Positions 1 through 9,174 of a stretch of 64,000 nt of DNA are shown here, piece after piece (position 1 is the stretch's first letter; the number at the start of each line of letters is the position of its first letter). The stretch comes from Proteobacteria bacterium SG_bin5. GTDB taxonomy: Bacteria; Pseudomonadota; Alphaproteobacteria; Sphingomonadales; Sphingomonadaceae. Location: the NCBI GenBank assembly GCA_002083475.1, contig LWDI01000069.1:31568-95567 (forward strand), written 5' to 3'. The position numbers and the translations under genes are program-made. Under the pieces are notes generated by a model. That model saw only the letters and a program-made list of their open reading frames with translations. It made no database searches and was not told the DNA's origin.

Positions 1-99
1 GGGAAAGCCTTGGCCGAGATTGACCGCGCCGGTCTCCCGCGCGCGCGCCGACATGGCCTCGAAGATCGTGGTGCCGAGCTTGGCGTAAACCGGGTTCAT
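1..99 (-). CDS. PLP-dependent aminotransferase, class I/II (N-terminal fragment)
   Basis: Only the first 33 residues lie in the window; the gene runs off its left edge. They read MNPVYAKLGTTIFEAMSARA followed by a segment ending NLGQGFP. This is the usual opening of class I/II aminotransferases of the methionine/kynurenine type, where the NLGQGFP stretch begins the substrate-binding part. The ATG lies just downstream of a short intergenic gap with no gene. Substrate cannot be judged from this fragment. The family call is fairly safe; anything narrower is a guess. Confidence 0.7.
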   Translation of the reverse strand, partial: MNPVYAKLGTTIFEAMSARARETGAVNLGQGFP

Positions 100-234
100 C
101 GCGCCTGCCTAAAGCAAGAGCGCGTCGCCTGAAAAGCCGGTGCGTCGCGAATCGAGGGACTTGAGCGGCAATGCCATGGCGGCGCCCGGCGGATCGCGCC
201 GGACGCCGGTCATGACGGGCGGCAAGTCGCTAGC

Positions 235-636
235 TCAGGCGATCAGGCCGAGGTCGAGCAGGCCCATCGCCACGGTCGCGCCGACGCCAGTGTAGAAAGC
301 GGCGGTGCGCAGCACCGGGACGCCGAGCCAGTAAAGCACGGTGAACGCCAGGCGGGCGACGAAGAAGACGAGCGCGATCGTCGCGGCGGTCGCGGCGCCG
401 GGATGAAGCGTCGCCGCGATCAGCGCGAGCACGGCGAAGGGCGGGAAGAATTGCGCCCAATTGGCGGCGGCGCGGCCGGCGCGCTCGCCAAAGGCCGAGG
501 CGGCGAGCGGATGCTCGCGATTGCTCATTTCATTGGCGAGGCCCTTGAACAGGCCGGCGGTGAACACACGGTCGAGCACTTGCGGCATGAACGCAAGCCC
601 GGCCAGCAAGGCGGTGTAGGTGAGATAGATCAGCAT
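235..636 (-). CDS. MAPEG family membrane protein
   Basis: A 133-residue integral membrane protein with about four hydrophobic segments (roughly residues 2-20, 60-78, 82-104, 112-131). The cytoplasmic-loop motif RAGRAAANWAQFFP near residues 53-66 matches the family pattern of Arg/Asn-rich loop then FP. MAPEG proteins are eicosanoid and glutathione metabolism enzymes in eukaryotes; bacterial members mostly have no known substrate. Length and topology fit the family. It stands alone, with about 135 bases on each side that hold no visible gene. Confidence 0.8.
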   Translation of the reverse strand: MLIYLTYTALLAGLAFMPQVLDRVFTAGLFKGLANEMSNREHPLAASAFGERAGRAAANWAQFFPPFAVLALIAATLHPGAATAATIALVFFVARLAFTVLYWLGVPVLRTAAFYTGVGATVAMGLLDLGLIA

Positions 637-771
637 GACGATGTCCTTGGTTGTTGCGGGTGCAACCGCCAGATGGGGCAGCGTGCTTGCTTCTGTAACG
701 ATCGTTCGGTGGAATACTCTGTACGGTTGCGTTACGTAACCTTGGGACGACCCCGCGCGAAATCTTGCGGT

Positions 772-1104
772 TTACCGCCACGCCAACAGCGCGACGGCGG
801 CGAGAATCAGCATAAAGGCCGCCGCCTGCCGCCAGCCGAGCGGCTCGCCGAGCACCAGCACCGCGAAGCCGGCGAAGACGAGCAACGAAATCGCTTCCTG
901 GGTGATCTTGAGCTGTGCCGCGCTCCAGCCCGCCGCATAGCCCAGGCGATTCGCCGGCACCGCGAGGCAATATTCGAACAGCGCGAGCCCCCAGCTGATC
1001 GCGATCACGCGCGCGATCGGCACACCGGCGCCGGCCTTCAAATGCCAATACCAGGCCGTGGTCATGAAGAGATTCGATAGCAATAACAGCGCGATGGTCG
1101 GCAT
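772..1104 (-). CDS. DUF486 (DMT-like) small membrane protein
   Basis: A 110-residue protein with four hydrophobic helices, beginning MPTIALLLLSNLFMTTAWYW. Sequence and length match DUF486, single-module relatives of the drug/metabolite transporter superfamily; substrate unknown. The open frame extends upstream to 1227, but that extension would run through the 3' part of the tmRNA gene and has no membrane character. The internal ATG, immediately before the first helix, is therefore preferred. Confidence 0.8.
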   Translation of the reverse strand: MPTIALLLLSNLFMTTAWYWHLKAGAGVPIARVIAISWGLALFEYCLAVPANRLGYAAGWSAAQLKITQEAISLLVFAGFAVLVLGEPLGWRQAAAFMLILAAVALLAWR

Positions 1105-1143
1105 TGCTCGCCCATGCGCCGGCCCGGCGCGCGCCGCAAGAGT

Positions 1144-1204
1144 GGGGAGCTTCTGTTGCTCGGTGCTCCCCGTACCGCCGGAATCCGCTTCTGTTGCCCG
1201 GTGC
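1144..1204. repeat. 18-bp direct repeat pair with hairpin, 3' of tmRNA
   Basis: Two copies of GCTTCTGTTGCYCGGTGC (1149-1166 and 1187-1204) differ at one base and sit 38 bases apart. The copy at 1149 is enclosed by complementary arms GGGGAGC (1144-1150) and GCTCCCC (1165-1171). No T-tract follows the hairpin on the tmRNA strand, so it is not a standard intrinsic terminator. It could mark tmRNA 3' processing or simply be a local duplication. Confidence 0.5.
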
Positions 1205-1489
1205 GGCCCGAACCGCGCTTTTGTCAATCTAACCTAGACCGTGAGGTCTTGGGTTAGGCCGCAATCGCGAGCGCCTCGTTATCGTTGGCACTTGTGTGAT
1301 GGGCCGTTGCGGTGGTCCCATTCCGAGCGAAAACAGCGCCTTTCAACACACGTCGATCCTGGTTCGGCCCCGTCAGAGCCGCTCGCGGCGCGAGCGGTTT
1401 TGGTGGAGCCGCCGGGTACTGCCCCCGGGTCCGCTGCGTCTATTTCACGCCGCAGTTTATCGCCATAGCCGGACGAACCGGCAGTCCCC
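1195..1489 (-). ncRNA. ssrA: transfer-messenger RNA, circularly permuted two-piece alpha type
   Basis: Rescues stalled ribosomes and tags the nascent chain for proteolysis. On the minus strand the acceptor piece (1489 to 1401) begins GGGGACTGCC and ends GGCTCCACCA, with the CCA encoded. After a spacer of about 29 bases the coding piece begins at 1371 with GGGGCCGAACCAGGATCGAC. Its first six bases pair with GGCTCC of the acceptor piece. The tag reading frame (1289 to 1254) encodes ANDNEALAIAA then TAA. This order is the permuted arrangement known from alphaproteobacteria, giving two RNAs after processing. The 3' end near 1195 is approximate. A TATA-like CTATAT lies just upstream of the acceptor 5' end. 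Confidence 0.93.
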
Positions 1490-1536
1490 AGATATAGGGT
1501 CTTGGGCGTTAAAGAAAAGAGCGGCAGAACATCGCC

Positions 1537-2172
1537 ATGCTGCCCGCCCCGCTCGCCGCTTTCACCCAATCCGTCGGGCCGCTCCTCGATTTGGCGGGGC
1601 TGGGGGTATTCGCCGCCTCGGGCGCCTTGCGCGCCGCCGATCGCGGGCAGACGATCGTGACCTCGTGCTTCTTCGCGCTGATCACGGGGGTGGGGGGCGG
1701 CACGCTGCGCGATCTGCTGATCGGCGCGCCGGTGTTCTGGGTGCAGGACGCGCGGGCGGCGGCGGTGTGCCTGGCGGTTGCTTTCGCGATTTATCTGACG
1801 CCGACGCGCTGGTGGTCGGCGACCGCGCTCGTCTGGTTCGACGCGCTGGGGCTCGCGGCTTATGCGGTGTATGGCGCGCAAAAGGCCTTGTCGTTCGGCG
1901 TGCCCGCGGTGCCGGCGGTGGTGATGGGGGTGATCACCGCGAGCGTCGGCGGCATCATCCGCGACGTGCTGGCGGGCGAGCCCTCGATCCTGATGCGCCC
2001 CGAGCTTTACGTGACCGCCGCCGCGCTCGCCGCCGGGTTGCACGTGCTGCTGGTGGCGCTCGGCCTGCCGATCGCGCTGGCGGCGGGAATCGCGGCGCTG
2101 GCGGGCTTCGGCTTGCGCGCGGCGGCGATCCGCTGGCGGCTGGCGCTGCCGGCTTATGGCGCGCGGGGGTGA
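1537..2172 (+). CDS. TRIC/UPF0126 family trimeric cation channel protein
   Basis: A 211-residue polytopic membrane protein with about seven hydrophobic segments in two similar halves. Each half carries the family glycine-rich turn plus Arg-Asp: GGGTLRD near residues 54-60 and GGIIRD near 140-145. Bacterial members of this family (YadS/YicG relatives) form trimeric monovalent-cation channels. Length is normal. It is divergently oriented from tmRNA, with its ATG 48 bases from the tmRNA 5' end, so the two may share a promoter region. Confidence 0.85.
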   Translation: MLPAPLAAFTQSVGPLLDLAGLGVFAASGALRAADRGQTIVTSCFFALITGVGGGTLRDLLIGAPVFWVQDARAAAVCLAVAFAIYLTPTRWWSATALVWFDALGLAAYAVYGAQKALSFGVPAVPAVVMGVITASVGGIIRDVLAGEPSILMRPELYVTAAALAAGLHVLLVALGLPIALAAGIAALAGFGLRAAAIRWRLALPAYGARG

Positions 2173-2260
2173 GCGCGATCAGCCGTCGCAAACCGGCTTG
2201 CGTTCGTGCTGGCGACCTTGGCCCGATCCGGCCGGGACTGACGTTGCACCAGCCAAATCG

Positions 2261-2340
2261 TCACCCCGGGCTTGACCCGGGGTCCCGCTGCCTTGGCGCG
2301 GCGAGAAGAAAAGCGGGACCCCGGGTCGAGCCCGGGGTGA
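2261..2340. repeat. palindromic REP-like element (GTCACCCCGGG family)
   Basis: An 80-base near-perfect inverted repeat. The left arm runs TCACCCCGGGCTTGACCCGG then GGTCCCGCT; the right arm is its complement, ending CCGGGGTGA. The centre is about 20 bases. It lies between convergent genes and carries no open frame of its own. Short palindromes like this are typical of REP-type elements and may also act as bidirectional terminators. Confidence 0.75.
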
Positions 2341-2382
2341 CGAGGATGTTCAGGATCGCCGTCTGACTCAATGCCGTCGGGC

Positions 2383-2973
2383 TCAATAAGGCGGCTTGAC
2401 CTTCTCGCGCTGCGCCTTCGCCGCATCCGCCCACCAGGCGAGATCGTCGGCGAAGCGCGGGAAGCTCGCTTCGAGCGCCGCGCCGCCGTCGCCCTGGGGC
2501 ACGCCGTCTTCGCTGAGCGCCTGGCCGATCGCGCCGACCGCGAGCGTGCTGGAGATCACCACCATCCCCATTTCGGAGAGCACCGGGTGCAGCGCGATCA
2601 TCGCGCGCACACCCGCATAGCGCCCGGCCGAATAGCTCGCGATCGCGGCGGGGCGCCAGAACCATTCTTCCAGAAAATGGTCGGTCAGGTTCTTCAACCC
2701 CGGCGGAATGCCCCAATTATATTCGCCAGTCACGAAGACGAAGCCGTCCGCCGCGCGGATTTTCGCGGCGAGCGCGGCCATCGCCTCGGGCGCTTCGCCG
2801 GGGGCATATTCCTTGTGCATCCGGTCGAGCATCGGCAGATCGACCGCGCGCGCGTCGATCAACTCGGCGGCCTCGCCGCGCGCGCCGAGCTGGCGGACGA
2901 TATAGTCGGCCAGGCGAATCCCCTGCCGGTCGCGGCGGTAGGAACCGTAGAAAACCAGGATCGAGCGCGCCAT
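2383..2973 (-). CDS. NAD(P)H-dependent FMN reductase family protein
   Basis: A 196-residue flavodoxin-fold protein. The N-terminal beta strand and phosphate loop read VFYGSYRRDRQGIRLA. The flavin-binding segment GEYNWGIPPGLKNLTDHF sits near residues 83-100. These are the hallmarks of the NADPH-dependent FMN reductase family (azoreductase/chromate reductase relatives); the natural electron acceptor cannot be told. No signal peptide, so cytoplasmic. It stands alone on the minus strand, 3' to a palindromic repeat. Confidence 0.82.
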   Translation of the reverse strand: MARSILVFYGSYRRDRQGIRLADYIVRQLGARGEAAELIDARAVDLPMLDRMHKEYAPGEAPEAMAALAAKIRAADGFVFVTGEYNWGIPPGLKNLTDHFLEEWFWRPAAIASYSAGRYAGVRAMIALHPVLSEMGMVVISSTLAVGAIGQALSEDGVPQGDGGAALEASFPRFADDLAWWADAAKAQREKVKPPY

Positions 2974-3020
2974 CGTCTTCCTCTCCCGCGCGGCTCGGCC
3001 GCGTTCGCCTCACCCGCGCC

Positions 3021-3584
3021 TCAGCCGCGCACCACGCCCACTTCGCTGAACGGCTTGGGCTCGGTCGGCGGCACGGTCGAGGCGTTGAGCGCGCATTGCC
3101 AAAAGCCGATGTCGAGCCATTGGCCCTGTTTATAGCCGATCTCGCGGTACATGCCGGTGCGGCGGAAGCCGACCGATTCGTGGAGCTGGATCGCGCCCTC
3201 GTTGGGGAGCGAGAGCACCGCGATCGCCTGGGTGAAGCCCTGCGCGCGCAGCGTATCGATCAGCGCTTCGTAGAGCAGCCGCCCGGCGCCGGTGCGCTGC
3301 AAGGGGCCGGCGGTGTAGATCGAGGTCTCCACCACATAGCGATAGGCCGGGCGATCGCGCCATTGGCCGGCATAGGCATAGCCGAGCACGCCCGCGCCCG
3401 CTTCCTCGCCGCTGGTCGCGACCAGCCAGGGATAATAGCCGCGCCAGGCGTGCATCCGCCGGCACATGCTGTCGGCCGAAGGCGCCTCGGTTTCGAACGA
3501 GACGGTGCCGCCGAGCACGAAAGGGGCATAGATGGCGGCGATCGCCGACGCATCGGCCTCGGTCGCCGGGCGGATCGCGATCAT
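3021..3584 (-). CDS. GNAT N-acetyltransferase, phosphinothricin acetyltransferase-like
   Basis: A 187-residue acetyltransferase starting MIAIRPATEADASAIAAIYA. The acetyl-CoA-binding motif A lies around QRTGAGRLLYEALID (near residues 98-112) and the C-terminal motif B reads LHESVGFRRTGMYREIGYK. The IRPATEAD opening and VGFxxxGxxxxxGYK ending match the Pat/Bar/YncA branch, which acetylates phosphinothricin or methionine derivatives; the true substrate is not shown. The start overlaps the SppA stop by four bases (ATGA), so the two are translationally coupled. A longer frame exists upstream but lies inside sppA. Confidence 0.82.
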   Translation of the reverse strand: MIAIRPATEADASAIAAIYAPFVLGGTVSFETEAPSADSMCRRMHAWRGYYPWLVATSGEEAGAGVLGYAYAGQWRDRPAYRYVVETSIYTAGPLQRTGAGRLLYEALIDTLRAQGFTQAIAVLSLPNEGAIQLHESVGFRRTGMYREIGYKQGQWLDIGFWQCALNASTVPPTEPKPFSEVGVVRG

Positions 3585-5449
3585 AAGGCGGCTTTGGCGA
3601 AAATCAGTGCCATCAGCTTGCGGTCCCCCTCGTCGATCCGCGCCGGCGCGAGCGCGGCGCATTCCAGGCAACGCGCCTGCACGCTCGCCCCCGTGGCGAG
3701 CCGCCGCGCGTCGCTCACCGCGCGGAAGAACAAGGCGCGCCGCTCGGCGGTGATCAGCGCATAGGCATCGCCCCCACTCGCCTCATCCTCATCATTTTTG
3801 CGCGCGAAGCTATTGAAGAATTCGGCCCACCAATCGGGTTTCTTTTCGAGATATTCCGCATGGACCTTGGCGGGGTCGAGCTTGGCGCGGCGCGCGGCCT
3901 CGGCGATCGCCTCGTCGAGGCCGCCGAAGCGATCAACGAGGCCGATCTGGCGCGCGGTGCCGCCGTCCCACACCCGGCCTTGCGCGATCTCGTCGACTTG
4001 CGCGACGGTCTTGCCGCGCGCCTTGGCGACGCGCTCCAGGAATTGCCGATAGCCATGTTCGATCCCCGATTGGAACAGCGCGTCAATCTCCGGGGTGAAG
4101 CCGCCCGCCAGATCGGGCTGGCCCGAAAGCGGGGTGGTGCGCACGCCGTCGGTGGTGATGCCGATCTTGGCGAGGCTCTTTTCCAGCGTCGGCACCACGC
4201 CGAAAATGCCGATCGAGCCGGTGATCGTCGTCGGCTCGGCGAAGATCGTGTCGCCCGCCGTCGACACCCAATAGCCCCCCGAGGCGGCGACCCCGCCCAT
4301 CGAGACGACCACCGGCAGCCCCTTGGCCTTGGCGCGCAGGATCGCGCCGCGGATCACTTCGGAGGCGAGCGCCGAGCCGCCGGGCGAATCGACGCGCACC
4401 ACCAGCGCCTTGAGCTTCTTGGTCTCGAGCCCGTCCATCAGCAGCCGCGCGATCGTGTCGCCGCCGGCGGTGCCGGCATCGGCCTTGCCATCGACGATGT
4501 CGCCCGCGACCGTCAGCACGCCGATCGCGTCGCCGCCCGTCGGCAGCGGGTGCGCGGCGAGGAAGTCGCGATAAGCGATGCGCTTGAACGCCGCGCCCTT
4601 GCCCGCCGGCGCCGCGCCCGCGATTTCGGCGACGCGCGCGTTGAAGGCGAGCCGGTCACCGAAACGGTCGATCAGCCCCGCCGCGCGATTGGCGGCGGCG
4701 ATGTCGCCGCCCGCGGCGAGCACGCGCTGCGTGCCCTGGTCGAGGAACGCGGCGGCCTGCGCCTTGGGGCGTGCCTGGCCGACGCGCTGGCGCCAATCAT
4801 TGGTGAGCGCGGTATAAAGCGCGACGCTATTCTCGCGCGCCTCGGGCGATTGATCGGCGCGGACATAGGGTTCGATGAAGGATTTGAACTTGCCGACGCG
4901 GTAGACGTGGACCGTCACCCCCAATTTGTCGAGCAGGCCCTTGTAATAGAGCCGCGAGCCGCCGGGGCCGCTGAACAGCGTGCCGCCCATCGGGTGCATC
5001 CAGATCTCGCTCGCTTGCGCGGCGATCCGGTAGCTCGCGTCGCTATAGGCGGTGGCGTAGGCGAGGACGGGCTTGCCGCTCTTGCGCACGGTCGCGACCG
5101 CGTCGCCCACTTCGTTGAGCGCGGCGGGGAGGCTGCCGCCGAACGAATCGAGGTCGAGCACCAGCGCTTTCACCCGCGCATCGTCCTTGGCGGCGCGGAT
5201 CGCGCGGACGACGTCGCGCAGCCGCAGCTCGCGCGGGCCGCCGGGGCCGAAGCTGAAATTGGCCGCGGCGGGCTGTTCGACCAGCGGACCCGCGAGCGCG
5301 ATCACCAGCGCGCCGTCCTTGATCGCCGCCGGATTGGGGCGCAGCGCGAGCGCCGCGAACAAACCGCCGAAGAACAGCAGCATCGCGATCAGCACCAAGG
5401 CGTCCTTGATGCCGACCAGTAATTTCCACGCGCCCCGCACCAATTTCAC
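3581..5449 (-). CDS. sppA: signal peptide peptidase SppA, 67K type
   Basis: A 622-residue membrane serine protease that cleaves released signal peptides at the inner membrane. One N-terminal membrane anchor spans about residues 17-38, followed by two tandem ClpP-like domains. The Ser/Lys dyad is visible: Lys189 in GKFKSF of the first domain and Ser390 in AASGGYW of the second, about 200 residues apart as in E. coli SppA. The second domain also shows VDSPGGSA. The C-terminal 60 residues, after the protease core, are not recognised. It heads a two-gene unit with the acetyltransferase. Confidence 0.93.
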   Translation of the reverse strand: MKLVRGAWKLLVGIKDALVLIAMLLFFGGLFAALALRPNPAAIKDGALVIALAGPLVEQPAAANFSFGPGGPRELRLRDVVRAIRAAKDDARVKALVLDLDSFGGSLPAALNEVGDAVATVRKSGKPVLAYATAYSDASYRIAAQASEIWMHPMGGTLFSGPGGSRLYYKGLLDKLGVTVHVYRVGKFKSFIEPYVRADQSPEARENSVALYTALTNDWRQRVGQARPKAQAAAFLDQGTQRVLAAGGDIAAANRAAGLIDRFGDRLAFNARVAEIAGAAPAGKGAAFKRIAYRDFLAAHPLPTGGDAIGVLTVAGDIVDGKADAGTAGGDTIARLLMDGLETKKLKALVVRVDSPGGSALASEVIRGAILRAKAKGLPVVVSMGGVAASGGYWVSTAGDTIFAEPTTITGSIGIFGVVPTLEKSLAKIGITTDGVRTTPLSGQPDLAGGFTPEIDALFQSGIEHGYRQFLERVAKARGKTVAQVDEIAQGRVWDGGTARQIGLVDRFGGLDEAIAEAARRAKLDPAKVHAEYLEKKPDWWAEFFNSFARKNDEDEASGGDAYALITAERRALFFRAVSDARRLATGASVQARCLECAALAPARIDEGDRKLMALIFAKAAL

Positions 5450-5535
5450 GGCATGATCCCCTATTCCGTCGATGAAGAGCTAGCCGGGCGCGCCCCGCGA
5501 GGCAAGCGGGCGTCTTAGGCGGACAAGACGGCGGA

Positions 5536-6102
5536 TCAATCGAGCGCGAAAATCTCGCCATGCGGGAGCGTCACGTCGAGCGCGGCGATCGGCAGATCGG
5601 CGCCTTCGGGGAGCCAGGCGTCGCGCCACGCCTCGGGGCCGGTGCGCTCGACGAGGCGGCAGCGCTGGCGTTCGGGATCGATGAGCACGATCGTCTGGAC
5701 ACCTTCCAGCGCCCGGTACTCGGGCAGCTTATCGCGCTGGTCGAGGGCCGCGGTCGACGGCGAGAGTATTTCGAACAACACCACCGGATCGCCGATCAAC
5801 TTTGCCGATGGATCGCGCGGCCGGGTGCCGCAATAAACGCTGACATCGGGAAAACGGATCGAGAAATCACCCGTTTGCACCGCGAGATCAGAGCCATAAG
5901 GCCGACAGCCTTGGCCACGCAGGCGCGTACGCAGAAGGGCGATCAGATTGGTGGCGATCGCGGCATGTTGCGCACTGCCACCGGCCATCATGAAGATCAC
6001 GCCGTCGACGAGCTCGGCCTTCGCGTCGCCGAGATCGGCATCCAAAAATTCCTGGACGGTCATCTTGCGACAAGCAGGATCGAGAGGGCGCATGGTTGCC
6101 AT
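5536..6102 (-). CDS. Uma2 family (DUF820) putative nuclease
   Basis: A 188-residue protein of the Uma2 family, which has a PD-(D/E)xK nuclease fold. The typical opening MTVQEFLDADLGDAKAELVD is followed by FPDVSVYCG (the PD part) and VVLFEILSPST, which holds the conserved Glu. Functions in bacteria are unknown; the family is abundant in cyanobacteria and sporadic elsewhere. Start is uncertain: ATGs at 6102 and 6093 both lack a good ribosome binding site, and the frame stays open to 6177. No partner gene is adjacent. Confidence 0.75.
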   Translation of the reverse strand: MATMRPLDPACRKMTVQEFLDADLGDAKAELVDGVIFMMAGGSAQHAAIATNLIALLRTRLRGQGCRPYGSDLAVQTGDFSIRFPDVSVYCGTRPRDPSAKLIGDPVVLFEILSPSTAALDQRDKLPEYRALEGVQTIVLIDPERQRCRLVERTGPEAWRDAWLPEGADLPIAALDVTLPHGEIFALD

Positions 6103-6187
6103 TCGGGCCGAATAGCACGAACCGCCAAGCCGCGCATCTGCTGCCCGCATTTGGTCGAGCCATACCCATCCACTCATCGCCGCCGGC

Positions 6188-6216
6188 TTGACGTTCGACG
6201 ACCGTTACGGCATATC
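6188..6216 (+). promoter_or_regulatory. predicted sigma-70-type promoter of groESL
   Basis: TTGACG (6188-6193) and CATATC (6211-6216) are separated by 17 bases. This places the start of transcription about at the left edge of the CIRCE element and about 65 bases before the groES ATG. The position relative to CIRCE is the usual one for HrcA-repressed chaperone operons. Confidence 0.6.
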
Positions 6217-6223
6217 GCGCCCG

Positions 6224-6250
6224 TTAGCACTCGCGTTCGGTGAGTGCTAA
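6224..6250. promoter_or_regulatory. CIRCE operator (HrcA binding site)
   Basis: A perfect inverted repeat TTAGCACTC, nine-base spacer, GAGTGCTAA, identical to the CIRCE consensus. It lies between the predicted promoter and groES. HrcA binding here represses groESL until heat shock. hrcA itself is not in the window. Confidence 0.95.
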
Positions 6251-6286
6251 GAGCTCGTCAACCTAACCCTATAGAGGATGGAGCGC

Positions 6287-6574
6287 ATGAACTTTCGTCC
6301 GTTGCACGATCGCGTGCTCGTTCGCCGCGTCGAGGCCGAAGAAAAGACCGCCGGCGGCATCATCATTCCCGACACCGCCAAGGAAAAGCCGCAGGAAGGC
6401 GAAGTCGTCGCCGCCGGCAATGGCGCCAAGGGCGAAGACGGCAGCGTGACCCCGCTCGACGTGAAGGCGGGCGACCGCATCCTGTTCGGCAAATGGTCGG
6501 GCACCGAAGTCAAGATCAACGGGGAAGACCTGTTGATCATGAAGGAATCGGACATTCTCGGGATCGTCGGCTAA
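6287..6574 (+). CDS. groES: co-chaperonin GroES
   Basis: A 95-residue protein, the seven-fold lid of the GroEL folding chamber in the cytoplasm. It begins MNFRPLHDRVLVRRVEAEEK and carries the mobile loop TAGGIIIPDTAKEKPQEG, both standard. The ATG at 6287 has a GGAG about eight bases upstream; an in-frame ATG nine bases earlier is less likely by homology. Transcription is probably controlled by the CIRCE element upstream and is shared with groEL. Confidence 0.97.
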   Translation: MNFRPLHDRVLVRRVEAEEKTAGGIIIPDTAKEKPQEGEVVAAGNGAKGEDGSVTPLDVKAGDRILFGKWSGTEVKINGEDLLIMKESDILGIVG

Positions 6575-6590
6575 GCCGTTCGACCCATGC

Positions 6591-6653
6591 GTCATGCCGG
6601 CGAAAGCCGGCATCTCCCCGCAACCACGAGACCCCCGCTCGCGCGGGGGTGAC
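6591..6653. repeat. short palindromic repeats between groES and groEL
   Basis: Two adjacent hairpins: ATGCCGGCGAAAGCCGGCAT (6594-6613) and ACCCCCGCTCGCGCGGGGGT (6631-6650). The same two-hairpin architecture recurs before hisH. It lies inside the groESL transcript, so it may shape RNA processing or stability between the two cistrons. Confidence 0.7.
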
Positions 6654-6673
6654 GAGACAGAGGAATTAGGAAC

Positions 6674-8308
<1,635 letters not shown>

Positions 8309-8336
8309 GTCCTTTTCGCTTCGCGCTTAAGGAAGA

Positions 8337-8371
8337 GGCCGGGGGCGTTGGCTCCCGGCCTTTTTCTTTTT
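8337..8371 (+). terminator. intrinsic terminator of groESL
   Basis: Stem GGCCGGGGGC / GCTCCCGGCC with a four-base loop, followed by TTTTTCTTTTT. This is the clearest Rho-independent terminator in the window and sits 29 bases after the groEL stop. Confidence 0.9.
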
Positions 8372-8373
8372 GG

Positions 8374-8664
8374 GTCGCGCGGAGGCGCGGAGGTTTTTGG
8401 TTCGCGCGGAGGCGCGGAGGAAGTGAAGGGAGGCGTGGAGACACGAATAGGCGGGTCCGAAGGGCGCGGCCCTTTGGTCATTCACCGTCGCCCCAGCGCA
8501 AGCTGGGGCCTTCATGAACCGGCGCGCCCCGGTTGCTGGAGGCCCCAGCTTTCGCTGGGGCGACGCCTATGGGCGTTCGTCTTTGATGGCGTTCGTTTTC
8601 GTCGATCCCTGCGCGTCTCCGCGTGAACCCATCTTCTCCGCGCCTCTGCGCCTCCGCGCGAACC
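8374..8664. repeat. nested composite repeat, copy C
   Basis: Outer arms are built from TCGCGCGGAGGCGCGGAGG, present twice on the left (from 8374 and 8401) and as its complement on the right (ending CCTCCGCGCGAACC at 8664). Inside sits a palindrome, GTCGCCCCAGCGCAAGCTGG (8487) to CTTTCGCTGGGGCGAC (8564). The same design occurs at 11590 and 11930. It fills the gap between groEL and the HNH gene and has no credible coding frame. Confidence 0.8.
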
Positions 8665-8685
8665 GAAACGCCCCGCACCCGCGCA

Positions 8686-9075
8686 TCACCGAACCCGCTG
8701 ACCTTTTCGGGCCGGCGGGGCAGCGCCGGCTCGCTCATCGCGCTTCGCCGCCCGCGTCGGCGCGTGAAAATCGGGATGCTTGCCCGTCACCCAAGCCAAG
8801 AAGCGCGCGATTTCGGGTTGCGCGCGCAGCGCCGCCATATCGGGATAGCGGCGCGCGATCTCGGCATTGCTGAGGCTCGCGTGGATCGCGCGGTGGCAGA
8901 TCGGGTGGAGCGGCACCGTTTCCTTGCCGCCCTCGCTCTTCGGGCGCACATGATGCCATTCGGCGTGCTTGCCGAGCGGTCGTTCGCACAAGGCGCAGTC
9001 GCGCACCACCACGCGCGCCGCCTCGGCGGCTTCCATCGCCGCGACCACCGCGCGGCGGCGCAGCTTGCCGGCCAT
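8686..9075 (-). CDS. HNH endonuclease domain protein
   Basis: A 129-residue protein. The HNH zinc/catalytic core is clear: CALCERPLGKHAEWHHVRPK, then LHPICHRAIHASLS, giving the Cys pair, the His-His of the active site and the second Cys/His group. A C-terminal extension of basic residues follows. Small free-standing HNH proteins of this type occur in many proteobacteria; function is unknown and there is no phage or restriction gene next to it. The ATG at 9075 precedes a run of basic helix; longer frames upstream are shadows of the HAD gene. Confidence 0.8.
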   Translation of the reverse strand: MAGKLRRRAVVAAMEAAEAARVVVRDCALCERPLGKHAEWHHVRPKSEGGKETVPLHPICHRAIHASLSNAEIARRYPDMAALRAQPEIARFLAWVTGKHPDFHAPTRAAKRDERAGAAPPARKGQRVR

Positions 9076-9174
9076 TATCCCCCCTCCGCGCGCGTCGGCA
9101 TGCGCCGATATAAGGGCGCGCGCGCGCCCCGCGCCAGGCTTTGCAAGCCCGCCGCCGCTGGCTAAGCCCGAGCG

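Noticed and set aside
1241..2366. Plus and minus open frames through the tmRNA region
   Set aside because: They translate the tmRNA and its flanks; the RNA has the tag, acceptor stem and CCA.
8309..8685. Small protein gene between groEL and the HNH gene
   Set aside because: All short frames there are read out of repeat arms and lack ribosome binding sites.
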